Of a stretch of DNA of 64,000 nt, positions 9,828-19,900 are shown piece by piece. The translations under genes and the position numbers were made by a program. Position 1 is the first letter of the stretch. Each line of letters opens with the position of its first letter. The stretch is from Dermatophilaceae bacterium Soc4.6. GTDB lineage: Bacteria; Actinomycetota; Actinomycetes; Actinomycetales; Dermatophilaceae. The notes beneath the pieces are model-generated. The model made no database searches. It worked only from the letters and a program-made list of their open reading frames with translations, and was not told the origin of the DNA. The stretch covers positions 1,116,001 through 1,180,000 of the forward strand of contig JAZGVH010000002.1 in the NCBI GenBank assembly GCA_039889245.1, given 5' to 3'.

Positions 9828-10760
9828 TCAGGAAATGGGGGGGGATTCGCCGATATCGGCCGTGCCACCGGTGTCTAGCCCCATGAGGCGGGCCCCGTTG
9901 CTCCACAGCACCGCTCGGAGCCAGTCGTCCCCGAGCCCGAGCCGGTCGAGCGCCCGGAGCTGGTGCGCGTAGGGGTAGGGGATGTTGGGGAAGTCGGAAC
10001 CGAGGACGACCTTGTCCCGCAGACCGGCCAGCCTCGGCACGTAGTCGCGGGGCATGGGGGCGATGGCCTCGACGTAGTCCGTCCCGGCCATGGTCGTGTC
10101 GAGGTGCACCCCGGCGTGGGCCTCGGCGAGGTCGGCGAAGGCGTGGTACTCGCTCATCCCGAGGTGGGCGATGACGAGCACGAGGCGCGGGAAGCGCCGC
10201 AGCACCCTCGCGATGGGCGCCGGACCGGTGTGCTCGCCCGGCTTGGGCGCCGAGCCGGCGTGCACCACCACGGGGACCTGCGCCTGCTCGAGCAGCTCCC
10301 AGGCGGCGTCGAGGCGTGGGTCGTCGGGGGTGAAGACGCCCACCTGCACGTGCATCTTGAACAGGCGGGCACCCCCGGCGAGGGCCTGCGCGACGTAGGC
10401 CGCGACGTCGTCCTCCGGGTAGAGGGTGGCACTGGGCACGGCATCGGGCACGCGAGCCGCGAAGTCGGCGCACCAGCCGTTGAGCCATCGCGCCATCCCG
10501 GGCTTGTGGGGATAGGTGAGCGACGGGATGCCGCGCAGACCCAGCGCCCGGAGGCGAGCGAGCCGCTCGTCCTCCGGCAGCCGGTAGTGCACCGGCCAGG
10601 CCTGGCCGTAGTGACGCTCGGCGTCGTCGAAGTAGGCCCAGACCTTGGCCATCATCGAGGGCGGCAGGAAGTGCACGTGGATGTCGGCCAGCCCGGGCAG
10701 CCCCAACGAGCGCCAGTAGGCCGGGACGTCGGCATCGGTCGTGGGGGCTGCATCGCTCAC
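9828..10760 (-). CDS. Amidohydrolase-family (amidohydrolase 2) metal-dependent hydrolase
   Basis: A 310-residue TIM-barrel hydrolase. Metal-binding and active-site landmarks of the amidohydrolase_2 group are visible: DIHVHFLP near residue 27 (HxH), KMHVQVGVF near 146, VVVHAGS near 179, VIAHLGMSEYH near 211 and GSDFPNIPYPY near 265. Relatives are decarboxylases, lactonases or amidases; the substrate is not predictable here. The start is a GTG at 10760, six bases after a GAGACT box, so the mRNA may be leaderless. It is transcribed in the same direction as the DUF4331 operon but separated from it by a strong hairpin at 10819-10861, so it is probably an independent unit. Confidence 0.87.
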   Translation of the reverse strand: MSDAAPTTDADVPAYWRSLGLPGLADIHVHFLPPSMMAKVWAYFDDAERHYGQAWPVHYRLPEDERLARLRALGLRGIPSLTYPHKPGMARWLNGWCADFAARVPDAVPSATLYPEDDVAAYVAQALAGGARLFKMHVQVGVFTPDDPRLDAAWELLEQAQVPVVVHAGSAPKPGEHTGPAPIARVLRRFPRLVLVIAHLGMSEYHAFADLAEAHAGVHLDTTMAGTDYVEAIAPMPRDYVPRLAGLRDKVVLGSDFPNIPYPYAHQLRALDRLGLGDDWLRAVLWSNGARLMGLDTGGTADIGESPPIS

Positions 10761-10818
10761 GACAGCAGTCTCTCAGGGCGTGATCTCCCGGGCAGCGGCG
10801 CCGCCTCGTCACCGCAGA

Positions 10819-10861
10819 CGTCCGCGTCCCGGCGGGTTGTTACCCACCGGGACGCGGACGC
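10819..10861 (-). terminator. Strong hairpin at end of DUF4331 operon; member of a three-copy hairpin family
   Basis: Arms CGTCCGCGTCCC and GGGACGCGGACG pair perfectly, and the stem continues through GGCGGGT/ACCCACC with one mismatch around a four-base loop, about 19 pairs in all. It lies just after the DUF4331 stop. Near-identical hairpins occur at 24382-24425 and 62649-62692, also just past the last gene of a minus-strand unit. Confidence 0.75.
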
Positions 10862-10875
10862 AACGAGCGGGTGGG

Positions 10876-12318
10876 TCAGCCGCGGACCCCCTTGCGGGCC
10901 CGGAGGGACCCGCTCACCGCGGGCGTGCCCGGGGTGGTCAGGTAGCCGCTGGCCGGCGGTGCGACGTACGGGAAGTTGTTGAGCAGTGGAGCATTGGTGT
11001 AGCTCGACCCGTCACCCACCGAGGCGACGACGGTGTCGACGGTGTAGGTCGGGTCGACCAGCGGGATCGTCGCTCCCGCGACGGCCCGGAGCTCGATCGT
11101 CACGACGTCGTCGATGAGTCGGCGCCCGTTGGGGAAGCCGGCGTTGTCTCCGGCGATCACCCCGAGGGGGTTCTCGCTGCCCGCCGCCGTGGGCGGGACG
11201 GCGAGGTTGAGCCGCAGCATGTCGGCCTTCGTCGGGCCGGTGTACGTCGTGAAGGCCCCGCCCAGCACCGAGGCCGGGATGCCCGTCAGCAGGATCGCGT
11301 CGAGGTCGGCCCGCGCAGTGCCGTTGTAGTTATCGAGGTTCGGGAAGGCCCCGGGGTAGAGCACGGGCAGCAGCCGCGCCAGCTCGGGCTGGTCGACGTT
11401 GTTGACGTAGGTCGCGTCGGCGCTGGGCACCGAGGTGTTCCACTTGTCCTTGACGGCCATCGGGTTGAGGACCTCGTTGAACAGGGGGTTGCCCAGGCGC
11501 GAGACCTGCACGTTGTCACCGAAGGGCTTGTACTTCGCCGTCGTCGAGTCGAAGAGCCGGCCGCGGCTGCGGAAGGTGCTCGACCAGACGCCGATCACCG
11601 AGGTGGGGGCCGTCTTGTCCGACGGCACGGTCCCTCCGAGCGACAGGTCGGTGATGGGCAGCTGCAGGGCGATGGTGTGGACGTTGAGCCCCTGCAGGTT
11701 GTTCATCCCCGCCATGACCGGCAACGGGATGAGGTGGTTCGCATTCAGGGGTCGCAGCCCACCGAGGTCGAAGATGCTGCCGAGGTCGACCCAGAACGGG
11801 TCGGACCGCGGGCCGGCGAAGACCTTGCGGCCACCACCGAGGTTCTGCACGGCAGCCGACCCGTAGGTCGACTGGTAGTTGGGCGTGCTGCGCTCACCGA
11901 CGTTGCACGGCGGCACCAGCAGGTTGGTGCCCAGGACCGACGAGGTGACGGCGCCGTTGCTGGCCCGCACCACCTTGGTCAGGGTGAAGGTCTGCGGCCG
12001 GTTCCAGGCGGTGCTCGTGATGCTGGTGATGGGACCGGTGTTGTAGAGGAACGTCGCCGGGTTGCGGATCGTGGTGGTGAACCGGAACTGGTAGCTGATG
12101 TCGGGGAGGGCGGTACCCCGGTTGGCGATGTTGATCGTGTAGAGGATGTCGTCGGAGAACTCACTGAAGTTCGGCCCGCCGTACGGCAGCTCGAAGGGGT
12201 TGAAGTTCGCGATCAGGTTGACCTTGGTGGGGTCCGAGGTGTCGACGAAGGCGTAGACGTCCGTGTTGTCGGCCGCCGGGTCCTTGGAGATCTCTGGTGC
12301 TTCGCGGTGCGAGGACAT
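10876..12318 (-). CDS. DUF4331 domain-containing protein
   Basis: A 480-residue protein matching the DUF4331 family from its first residues: MSSHREAPEISKDPAADNTD, then YAFVDTSDPTKVNLIANFNP, with ADLDAILLTGIP and PNGRRLIDDVVTIELRAVAG further on. The family has no established biochemical function. Many relatives have a signal peptide before SSHREAP; here the ATG at 12318 falls exactly there, so no signal is encoded. It is the last gene of an operon with a small Tat-signal protein (38 bases upstream) and a three-repeat secreted protein, so a surface-linked or co-exported role is possible but unproven. Confidence 0.88.
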   Translation of the reverse strand: MSSHREAPEISKDPAADNTDVYAFVDTSDPTKVNLIANFNPFELPYGGPNFSEFSDDILYTINIANRGTALPDISYQFRFTTTIRNPATFLYNTGPITSITSTAWNRPQTFTLTKVVRASNGAVTSSVLGTNLLVPPCNVGERSTPNYQSTYGSAAVQNLGGGRKVFAGPRSDPFWVDLGSIFDLGGLRPLNANHLIPLPVMAGMNNLQGLNVHTIALQLPITDLSLGGTVPSDKTAPTSVIGVWSSTFRSRGRLFDSTTAKYKPFGDNVQVSRLGNPLFNEVLNPMAVKDKWNTSVPSADATYVNNVDQPELARLLPVLYPGAFPNLDNYNGTARADLDAILLTGIPASVLGGAFTTYTGPTKADMLRLNLAVPPTAAGSENPLGVIAGDNAGFPNGRRLIDDVVTIELRAVAGATIPLVDPTYTVDTVVASVGDGSSYTNAPLLNNFPYVAPPASGYLTTPGTPAVSGSLRARKGVRG

Positions 12319-12356
12319 GCTGGTTGGAGCCTTTCGCGTCGTGGGAAGAGGACCGG

Positions 12357-12632
12357 TCAGGCCGGGTTGTGGCCTGTGCGGGCGTGGATGGCGTGAGCGA
12401 GGCGCGCCACGAGGTCGTGGTCGGTGATGACCACCTCGCGACCCTCGACCATCACGGAGATCTCGCCCCGCTTGACGTCGGTGATGTAGGCGACCAGGGC
12501 GCCCTCGGCGCCGGCCGGGACGGTCATGGGCGTGGCGGCCGAGGCGGAGGCCGCGGTGACCGAGGCGGCCCCGGCGGCGGCGACGCCGGCACCGGCGACC
12601 TTCAGGAATCCTCGACGAGGAGCTTCATACAT
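12357..12632 (-). CDS. Small Tat-signal protein of unknown function
   Basis: A 91-residue protein. It opens with a twin-arginine signal (RRGFLKVAG at residues 6-14, followed by an Ala-rich hydrophobic region ending in ASA about residue 32), so export in folded form by the Tat pathway is likely. The mature part is only about 58 residues and contains LVAYITDVKRGEISVMVEGREVV-type sequence followed by a helix DLVARLAHAIHA. Similar short Tat proteins are common in actinobacteria but uncharacterised. It sits between a secreted repeat protein and DUF4331, in one operon by spacing. Confidence 0.78.
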   Translation of the reverse strand: MYEAPRRGFLKVAGAGVAAAGAASVTAASASAATPMTVPAGAEGALVAYITDVKRGEISVMVEGREVVITDHDLVARLAHAIHARTGHNPA

Positions 12633-12701
12633 GGGTTTCCTCCTGCTTGGGGTGCGAGGCCGCGCGGATCGGGAGCGAGCCGCGGGCAGTGGTGCGAGGG
12701 C

Positions 12702-14030
12702 TCAGTGGCGAGCCGCGAAGGCCTTGGCCCGGGCGATCGCGTCAGCGAGGACGGACGCGGTGCTCGCCTTGGCGACGCCGGTCTTGGCCACGTTGAGCGT
12801 GAGGTCGGTGAGCACGAAGCCGCTCACGTCGACGACCACGTCGAGGGTGCCGAAGGAGCCGTTGTAGACCGTGATCGTGCCGTCGGGGTTGATCGGCACG
12901 AGCGTGGCCGAGGCGGCGTCCTCACCGAAGCGGAAGCTGTTGTTTGCCGTCGGCGGCAGGGGGGTCGCACCGTCCCAGGCCGTGATGAACCCCGCCGACT
13001 GCGGGCGGGTCACGGTGATGTTGACCGCCAGGGCCTTGAAGATCAGGGCCGTGCCGTCGTTGGGCAGGAGCTGGATCGTGCGGGTGGTCAGCGCGGGGAT
13101 CGGGCCGGCCGATTCCCGACGGGTGTCGGCCGCCCGGTAGACCGTGGTCGGCACGAGGGCGCCGTCGGCGGCGGGAGGGCCGTCGTTGAAGTAGCCCATG
13201 ACGTCGACCACGATGTGGCTGGTGCCGGAGGAGCCGTTGTAGATCGCGACCGTGCCGTCAGGGTTGAGCGGGAGCACCGCCATGTTGCCGCGGGTCGCAC
13301 CGGCCTGGAAGCTGAGCGTCGCGGTCAGGAGGGAGCCGGCCTGCGGGGCCTCGGAGCCACCGGTCAGGTAGCCGGCGGCCTTCGGTGAGGTCACCGTGAC
13401 GTTGACGACCACGGCCGAGACGTTGCTCGACGGCACGCCGCCGTGCCCCAGCACCGGCACCTTGGTGGTGACCCGCGCCCGTGCGGGGACTCCCGGCGAG
13501 ATCCTGGAGTCGTAGAGCCTCGCGGGCGAGATCGTGTTGACCGCACCGGCGGTGCCCGGGTCGACAGTGCCCGCGGTCCACCAGCCGGTGATGTCAGCGA
13601 TGACCTCGACGGTGCCGTTGGACCCGTTGTAGACGCTCACGTTGCCGCCGGTCCCGACGGGGACCACGGTCGAGTTGACGAGCGTGCGGGTGGGCACGAA
13701 GTTGATGGTGGACGCGAGCGGTCGCGTCACTCCCGTCGGGTAGACGGTGAGGAAGCCGCCTCCTGCCGGCCGCACGACCGTGACCGTGAGGGCGACCGAG
13801 CCGACCGGGCCGGGAAGGCCGGAGACGGCGTCGAACGACAGCGTGCCCCCCGCCGCCAGCGGCATCTTCGTGGTGCCCAGGCCGGCCCGCGTGTCGAGCA
13901 GACGCGTGGGTCGGACCGTGTTGTAGGTGCCGGGGATCGCAGGATCTGCCTGTGCCGTCCCGGCCGTGGTGGTGAGGGTGAGCATGGCCGCAGCGAGCGC
14001 CGTGACCGTCACCATGAGCTTTTTGAACAT
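12702..14030 (-). CDS. Secreted protein with three tandem RLLDTR-type repeats
   Basis: A 442-residue protein with a classical signal peptide (MFKKLMVTVTALAAAML, cleavage likely after TAQA near residue 28). The mature part has three repeats of about 125 residues. Each opens with a D(T/S)R motif (RLLDTRAG, RLYDSRIS, RAADTRRE), contains an ALTVTVVRP-like strand and a GG(F/Y)LT-like turn, and closes with VYNGSxGTxxVxxDxxG(W/Y)(W/F). This architecture is seen in actinobacterial surface and wall-associated proteins, but its binding partner is not known to me. It is the first gene of the operon leading to the Tat protein and DUF4331, and its promoter region is unusually AT-rich with a TAACG inverted-repeat array. 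Confidence 0.8.
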   Translation of the reverse strand: MFKKLMVTVTALAAAMLTLTTTAGTAQADPAIPGTYNTVRPTRLLDTRAGLGTTKMPLAAGGTLSFDAVSGLPGPVGSVALTVTVVRPAGGGFLTVYPTGVTRPLASTINFVPTRTLVNSTVVPVGTGGNVSVYNGSNGTVEVIADITGWWTAGTVDPGTAGAVNTISPARLYDSRISPGVPARARVTTKVPVLGHGGVPSSNVSAVVVNVTVTSPKAAGYLTGGSEAPQAGSLLTATLSFQAGATRGNMAVLPLNPDGTVAIYNGSSGTSHIVVDVMGYFNDGPPAADGALVPTTVYRAADTRRESAGPIPALTTRTIQLLPNDGTALIFKALAVNITVTRPQSAGFITAWDGATPLPPTANNSFRFGEDAASATLVPINPDGTITVYNGSFGTLDVVVDVSGFVLTDLTLNVAKTGVAKASTASVLADAIARAKAFAARH

Positions 14031-14054
14031 TGTCTATGAGCTCCCGTCTTGGGT

Positions 14055-14080
14055 GTAACGCGGACGTTACTTCAATAACG
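14055..14080. promoter_or_regulatory. TAACG/CGTTA inverted-repeat array upstream of the secreted operon
   Basis: GTAACG-CGGA-CGTTAC (14055-14070) is a perfect interrupted palindrome. A third half-site TAACG follows at 14076-14080 and pairs with CGTTA at 14065-14069. The half-sites are about 10 bases apart, one helical turn, and lie 25-50 bases upstream of the ATG at 14030. This looks like an operator for a dimeric regulator; the regulator is unknown. Confidence 0.5.
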
Positions 14081-14189
14081 GGCATAGCGCCATCAGTAGG
14101 AAAAAAAGAATTAGTTGGTTCTATCCGTCCACCAGCACCACTCGACGGGCGCGTATCTCGTTTACCGAGACACCGGCCGGCACGATGCC

Positions 14190-14226
14190 GAGAGGCCCAC
14201 CACGTCCGTCGACGTGATGGGCCCTC
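14190..14226 (-). terminator. Hairpin terminator downstream of icd
   Basis: On the minus strand GAGGGCCCATCACGT pairs with ACGTGGTGGGCC(T)CTC around a six-base loop, with one mismatch. It begins about 39 bases after the icd stop. No U-tract follows, which is common for actinobacterial terminators. Confidence 0.7.
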
Positions 14227-14264
14227 GGTCAGGCGGGTGCGCCGACGGTCAGCGGCGACCCCGG

Positions 14265-16496
<2,232 letters not shown>

Positions 16497-16582
16497 GGGT
16501 GGTGTCGCTCCTGCTCTCGCGGGGATCTCGGGTGGTGGCCGCGCCCGCGGGGGCGCCGACGTCCAGGGTCGCAGCCTATCGT

Positions 16583-16602
16583 CTATCTTGACGTCAAGAT
16601 AG
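16583..16602. promoter_or_regulatory. Perfect 20-bp palindrome between icd and aqpZ
   Basis: The sequence ctatcttgacgtcaagatag is identical to its own reverse complement. It is AT-rich against a very GC-rich background and lies 87 bases upstream of icd and 62 bases upstream of aqpZ. It has the form of an operator for a homodimeric repressor such as a TetR- or MarR-type protein. No cognate regulator is encoded nearby. Confidence 0.7.
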
Positions 16603-16663
16603 TTGTCGGATCCGCCTGACCCGTGTCGACCGTCACGGCGTCCGCGGGCGATAGCCTCCCGGC

Positions 16664-17491
16664 ATGAGCCTCGCGCCCCCCGCGGCCGCGGCGACGCCGA
16701 CGTCGCCCGCCACCCTGGTCCGCCCCCTCGGCAAGCGCCTCGGCGCCGAGGCCGTGGGCACCTTCTTCCTCGTCTTCGCCGGGGTCGGCACCGCCGTCTT
16801 CGGGCTGCGGCAGACCGACTCCGGGGGGATCACCGACCCGGCCCCGGCCCAGGTCGGGGTCGGCAACCTCGGCATCGCGCTCGCGGTCGGCCTCGCGTTC
16901 GTCGCGATGGCGTATGCCGTCGGGAGCGTCTCCGGCGGCCACTTCAACCCTGCCGTGACGCTCGGCCTCTGGGCGGCCCGACGCTTCGACGACCTGCGCG
17001 AGGTCGCGCTCTACATCGCCGCCCAGGTGGTTGGTGGCGCGCTCGCCGGGGCCGTGGTGTGGGGGATGGCCCGCAGCATCCTCGGTAGTGCGCAGGCGAC
17101 GGGGCAGCTCGACGCCAACGGCTTCGGCGAGCACTCCCCCGTCGGCGCAGGTCTCGGGGCGGTGCTGCTCGCCGAGATCCTGCTGACCGCCCTGCTGGTG
17201 ATCGTCGTTCTCGGGGCCACGACCTCCTACTCTCCCAACGGATTCGAGCCGCTTGCCATCGGGTTCGCCTACGTCGTCATCCACCTCGTCTCGCTGCCGC
17301 TGTCGCACACGGGCGTGAATCCTGCCCGCTCGACCGCGGTCGCGTTCTTCAACGGCGACGGCGCCCCCGGGCAGCTCTGGCTCTTCTGGGTCGCCCCCGT
17401 GGTGGGTGCGGTGCTCGCCGGGTGGTCGTTCGAGGCCATGACGGGCATCGACCGCAGCAACGTCGACGTCGGCGGCGGCCCGGGTGAGTGA
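16664..17491 (+). CDS. aqpZ: Aquaporin Z-like water channel (MIP family)
   Basis: A 275-residue membrane protein with six hydrophobic segments and both NPA boxes: [10 protein letters not shown] near residue 93 and GVNPARS near 211. The selectivity-filter residues of the water-specific AqpZ type are conserved, namely His and Thr in [16 protein letters not shown], placed as H174/T183/R189 in E. coli AqpZ, so water rather than glycerol is the expected permeant. The Pro/Ala-rich N-terminal 20 residues are an extension. The ATG at 16664 is six bases after a TAGCCT box (16652-16657) with no Shine-Dalgarno, so the mRNA is probably leaderless. It is divergent from icd. Confidence 0.93.
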   Translation: MSLAPPAAAATPTSPATLVRPLGKRLGAEAVGTFFLVFAGVGTAVFGLRQTDSGGITDPAPAQVGVGNLGIALAVGLAFVAMAYAVGSVSGGHFNPAVTLGLWAARRFDDLREVALYIAAQVVGGALAGAVVWGMARSILGSAQATGQLDANGFGEHSPVGAGLGAVLLAEILLTALLVIVVLGATTSYSPNGFEPLAIGFAYVVIHLVSLPLSHTGVNPARSTAVAFFNGDGAPGQLWLFWVAPVVGAVLAGWSFEAMTGIDRSNVDVGGGPGE

Positions 17492-17611
17492 TCGAGCGCC
17501 CGCCACCTCGGGCCCCACCGCGCGGGGCTGACCTGGGCTGATAGTTTCGAACGGTTCTCGATGCGCGCCGGCGCGAGCCGGTCCCCCAGCCCGTGCGAAA
17601 GGTCCCACCCC

Positions 17612-18604
17612 GTGAGCACCACACCCGTCAAGGTCGCCGTCACCGGCGCAGCCGGCCAGATCGGCTACAGCCTCCTCTTCCGGATCGCCTGCGGCGACCT
17701 CTTCGGCCCGGACACCCCGGTCGAGCTGCGACTGCTCGAGATCACCCCTGCCCTGTCCGCCCTCGAGGGCGTCGTCATGGAGCTCGTCGACTGCGCCTTC
17801 CCGACCCTCGCGGGCATCGAGATCGGTGACGACCCGACCAAGGTCTTCGACGGTGTCAACCACGCCCTGCTCGTCGGTGCACGCCCTCGCGGTCCCGGCA
17901 TGGAGCGCAGTGACCTGCTCGAGGCCAACGGCGGCATCTTCGCCCCGCAAGGCAAGGCGCTCGCCGATGTGGCCGCCGACGACATCCGCGTCACCGTCAC
18001 GGGCAACCCGGCCAACACCAATGCCCTCATCGCCCTCACCAACGCGGCCGGCATCCCGTCCGAGCGCTTCTCGTCCCTCACCCGGCTCGACCACAACCGC
18101 GCCATCGGCCAGCTCGCGGCCAAGCTCGGCGTGCCCGTCACCGAGGTGCGCAAGATGACCATCTGGGGCAACCACTCGGCCACGCAGTATCCCGACCTCT
18201 TCCACGCCGAGGTCGGTGGCCGCAACGCCGCCGAGGCCGTCGACGACCAGGCCTGGCTCGAGAACGACTTCATCCCGACCGTCGCCAAGCGCGGGGCCGC
18301 CATCATCGCCGCCCGCGGTGCCTCGTCCGCCGCCTCGGCGGCGTCGGCCACCATCGACCACGCCCGCACCTGGGTCGAGGGCACCGCCGAGGGCGACTGG
18401 ACCTCGATGGCGGTCCTGTCCGACGGCTCGTACGGCGTGCCCGAAGGCATCGTCTCCTCCTTCCCCGTCACCGTGAAGGACGGACGGTGGAGCATCGTGC
18501 AGGGTCTCGAGATCGACGCCTTCTCGCGCGCCCGCATCGACGCCACCGTCAAGGAGCTCGAGGAGGAGCGCGAGGCCGTGCGCGGCCTCGGCCTCCTGGG
18601 CTGA
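17612..18604 (+). CDS. mdh: Malate dehydrogenase
   Basis: A 330-residue NAD-dependent dehydrogenase that oxidises malate to oxaloacetate in the TCA cycle. The Rossmann motif [16 protein letters not shown] is at residues 9-24, the substrate loop [15 protein letters not shown] near 90, and the active-site region [13 protein letters not shown]...[12 protein letters not shown] near 160-195 with catalytic Asp and His. The GTG at 17612 was chosen because homology starts there; the upstream part of the open frame is not MDH-like. The stop codon lies inside a 14-bp tandem repeat. Confidence 0.96.
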   Translation: MSTTPVKVAVTGAAGQIGYSLLFRIACGDLFGPDTPVELRLLEITPALSALEGVVMELVDCAFPTLAGIEIGDDPTKVFDGVNHALLVGARPRGPGMERSDLLEANGGIFAPQGKALADVAADDIRVTVTGNPANTNALIALTNAAGIPSERFSSLTRLDHNRAIGQLAAKLGVPVTEVRKMTIWGNHSATQYPDLFHAEVGGRNAAEAVDDQAWLENDFIPTVAKRGAAIIAARGASSAASAASATIDHARTWVEGTAEGDWTSMAVLSDGSYGVPEGIVSSFPVTVKDGRWSIVQGLEIDAFSRARIDATVKELEEEREAVRGLGLLG

Positions 18605-18633
18605 GTCTCCTGGGCTGAGTCTCCTGGGCTGAG
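18593..18633. repeat. 14-bp tandem repeat spanning the mdh stop codon
   Basis: Three consecutive copies of ctcctgggctgagt run from 18593, the third differing in its last base. The first copy contains the last codons of mdh and its TGA; copies two and three follow immediately in the 3' untranslated region. Confidence 0.85.
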
Positions 18634-18657
18634 GCCTCAGGGGCCCCCACACACCGT

Positions 18658-18698
18658 CGTCGATCCCCTGCCGTGCGCTTCGCGGCAGGGGATCGACG
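18658..18698. terminator. Bidirectional terminator between mdh and the DUF3017 gene
   Basis: A perfect 16-bp stem (CGTCGATCCCCTGCCG with its complement) closes a nine-base loop. It sits between two convergent genes and could serve both. Confidence 0.8.
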
Positions 18699-18717
18699 CA
18701 TGGTCGGCCGTCCCTGG

Positions 18718-19002
18718 TCAGACGGGCGGGATCCTGATCCGCACGAGGGTGAAGACGGCGACGAGGGCTGCCGTCGCGACGACGAGCATGAGCACGTCGA
18801 GCCAGCGGGAGCGGATCTCGAGCCCACCGCCGCGGGGGGCGGGCAGCACGGCCCGCAGCACGGCCGCCAGGGCGACTCCACCAGCGGCGACGTAGCCTCC
18901 GCTGCGGATGTGGCCCATCGCGACCGCGGTCAGTCCGCCCGCGACGACGAGGGCCACCAGCCACCAGGGCCCGAGGCCCGTCAGGGCGCGCCACTTCCTC
19001 AC
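18718..19002 (-). CDS. DUF3017 domain-containing membrane protein
   Basis: A small protein of about 94 residues with a basic N-terminus ([10 protein letters not shown]) and three hydrophobic segments ([53 protein letters not shown]). The position directly after folD is typical of the DUF3017 family in actinobacteria; the function is unknown. The GTG at 19002 overlaps the folD stop as GTGA, which indicates translational coupling. A longer frame exists upstream but lies inside folD. Confidence 0.72.
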   Translation of the reverse strand: MRKWRALTGLGPWWLVALVVAGGLTAVAMGHIRSGGYVAAGGVALAAVLRAVLPAPRGGGLEIRSRWLDVLMLVVATAALVAVFTLVRIRIPPV

Positions 19003-19850
19003 GCGAGCCCGGCCTGCCTCTCGGCGGCGGCCACGACGTTGCGCAGCAGCATCGCCCGGGTCATCGGGCCGACTCCGCCGGGATTGGGGCTGAGCCACCC
19101 TGCGACCTCGGCGACGTCAGCAGCCACGTCACCGGCGACCTTGCCGTCGACCCGCGAGACGCCGACGTCGAGGACGGCGGCCCCGGGCCTGACCATGTCG
19201 GCCGTGACCAGGCCGGGGACGCCCGTGGCGGCGATGACGACGTCAGCCCGACGCACGTGGTCCGCGAGGTCGCGGGTGCCGGTGTGGCAGAGGGTCACCG
19301 TCGCGTTCTCGGAGCGGCGCGAGAGCATCAGGCCGAGCGGGCGGCCGACGGTCAGGCCGCGACCGATGACGACGACCTCGGCCCCCGCCAGCGGCACGTC
19401 GTAACGGCGTAGCAGCTCGAGGCACCCCATCGGGGTGCAGGGCAGCGGCGCGTCCTTACCGAGCACGAGCCAGCCCAGGTTGGTGGGGTGCAGCCCGTCG
19501 ACGTCCTTGGCCGGGTCGACCCGCGACAGCAGGGCCATCTCGTCGAGGCCGGTCGGCTGCTGCACGAGGAACCCCGTGCAGGCGGGGTCGGCGTTGAGGT
19601 CGTCGATGACGGCCTCCACCTGCGACTGGGTGGCCGTGGCGGGCAGGTCGTACCGGAGGCTGGCGACGCCGATCTGGGCGCAGTCCTTGTGCTTGGCCCC
19701 GACGTACCACGCACTGCCGGGGTCGTCTCCGACGAGCACGGTGCCCAGGCCGGGCACCACCCCCACCTCGACCAGGCGGTCCACCCGCCGACGCAGCTCC
19801 TGCTTCATCGTCGCGAGGGTCGCCGCACCGTCGAGGATCTGTGCCGTCAC
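18999..19850 (-). CDS. folD: Bifunctional methylenetetrahydrofolate dehydrogenase / methenyltetrahydrofolate cyclohydrolase
   Basis: A 283-residue enzyme that interconverts 5,10-methylene- and 10-formyl-tetrahydrofolate, supplying the formyl donor used by PurN and PurH next door. The catalytic region [12 protein letters not shown] is near residue 46, with the key Lys in YVxxK form. The [11 protein letters not shown] motif is near 116 and the NADP-binding [11 protein letters not shown] near 163. The substrate loop reads VQQPTGLDE where the classical form is QLPLP. It begins with GTG at 19850 and is overlapped at its end by the DUF3017 gene. Confidence 0.95.
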   Translation of the reverse strand: MTAQILDGAATLATMKQELRRRVDRLVEVGVVPGLGTVLVGDDPGSAWYVGAKHKDCAQIGVASLRYDLPATATQSQVEAVIDDLNADPACTGFLVQQPTGLDEMALLSRVDPAKDVDGLHPTNLGWLVLGKDAPLPCTPMGCLELLRRYDVPLAGAEVVVIGRGLTVGRPLGLMLSRRSENATVTLCHTGTRDLADHVRRADVVIAATGVPGLVTADMVRPGAAVLDVGVSRVDGKVAGDVAADVAEVAGWLSPNPGGVGPMTRAMLLRNVVAAAERQAGLA

Positions 19851-19900
19851 CCGCGCATCCTGCCACGCCCGCGCCCCGCGCCAGGACAGGCAGCGGCCGG

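Noticed and set aside
17509-17530. A GCCCC/GGGGC hairpin after aqpZ as a terminator
   Set aside because: Only five pairs, weaker than the other terminators in the window, and close to the mdh promoter; not convincing enough to list.
16583-18994. An 803-codon minus-strand open frame covering aqpZ and mdh
   Set aside because: It runs antisense through two well-identified genes (NPA boxes, MDH active site) and a terminator, and the translation looks random.
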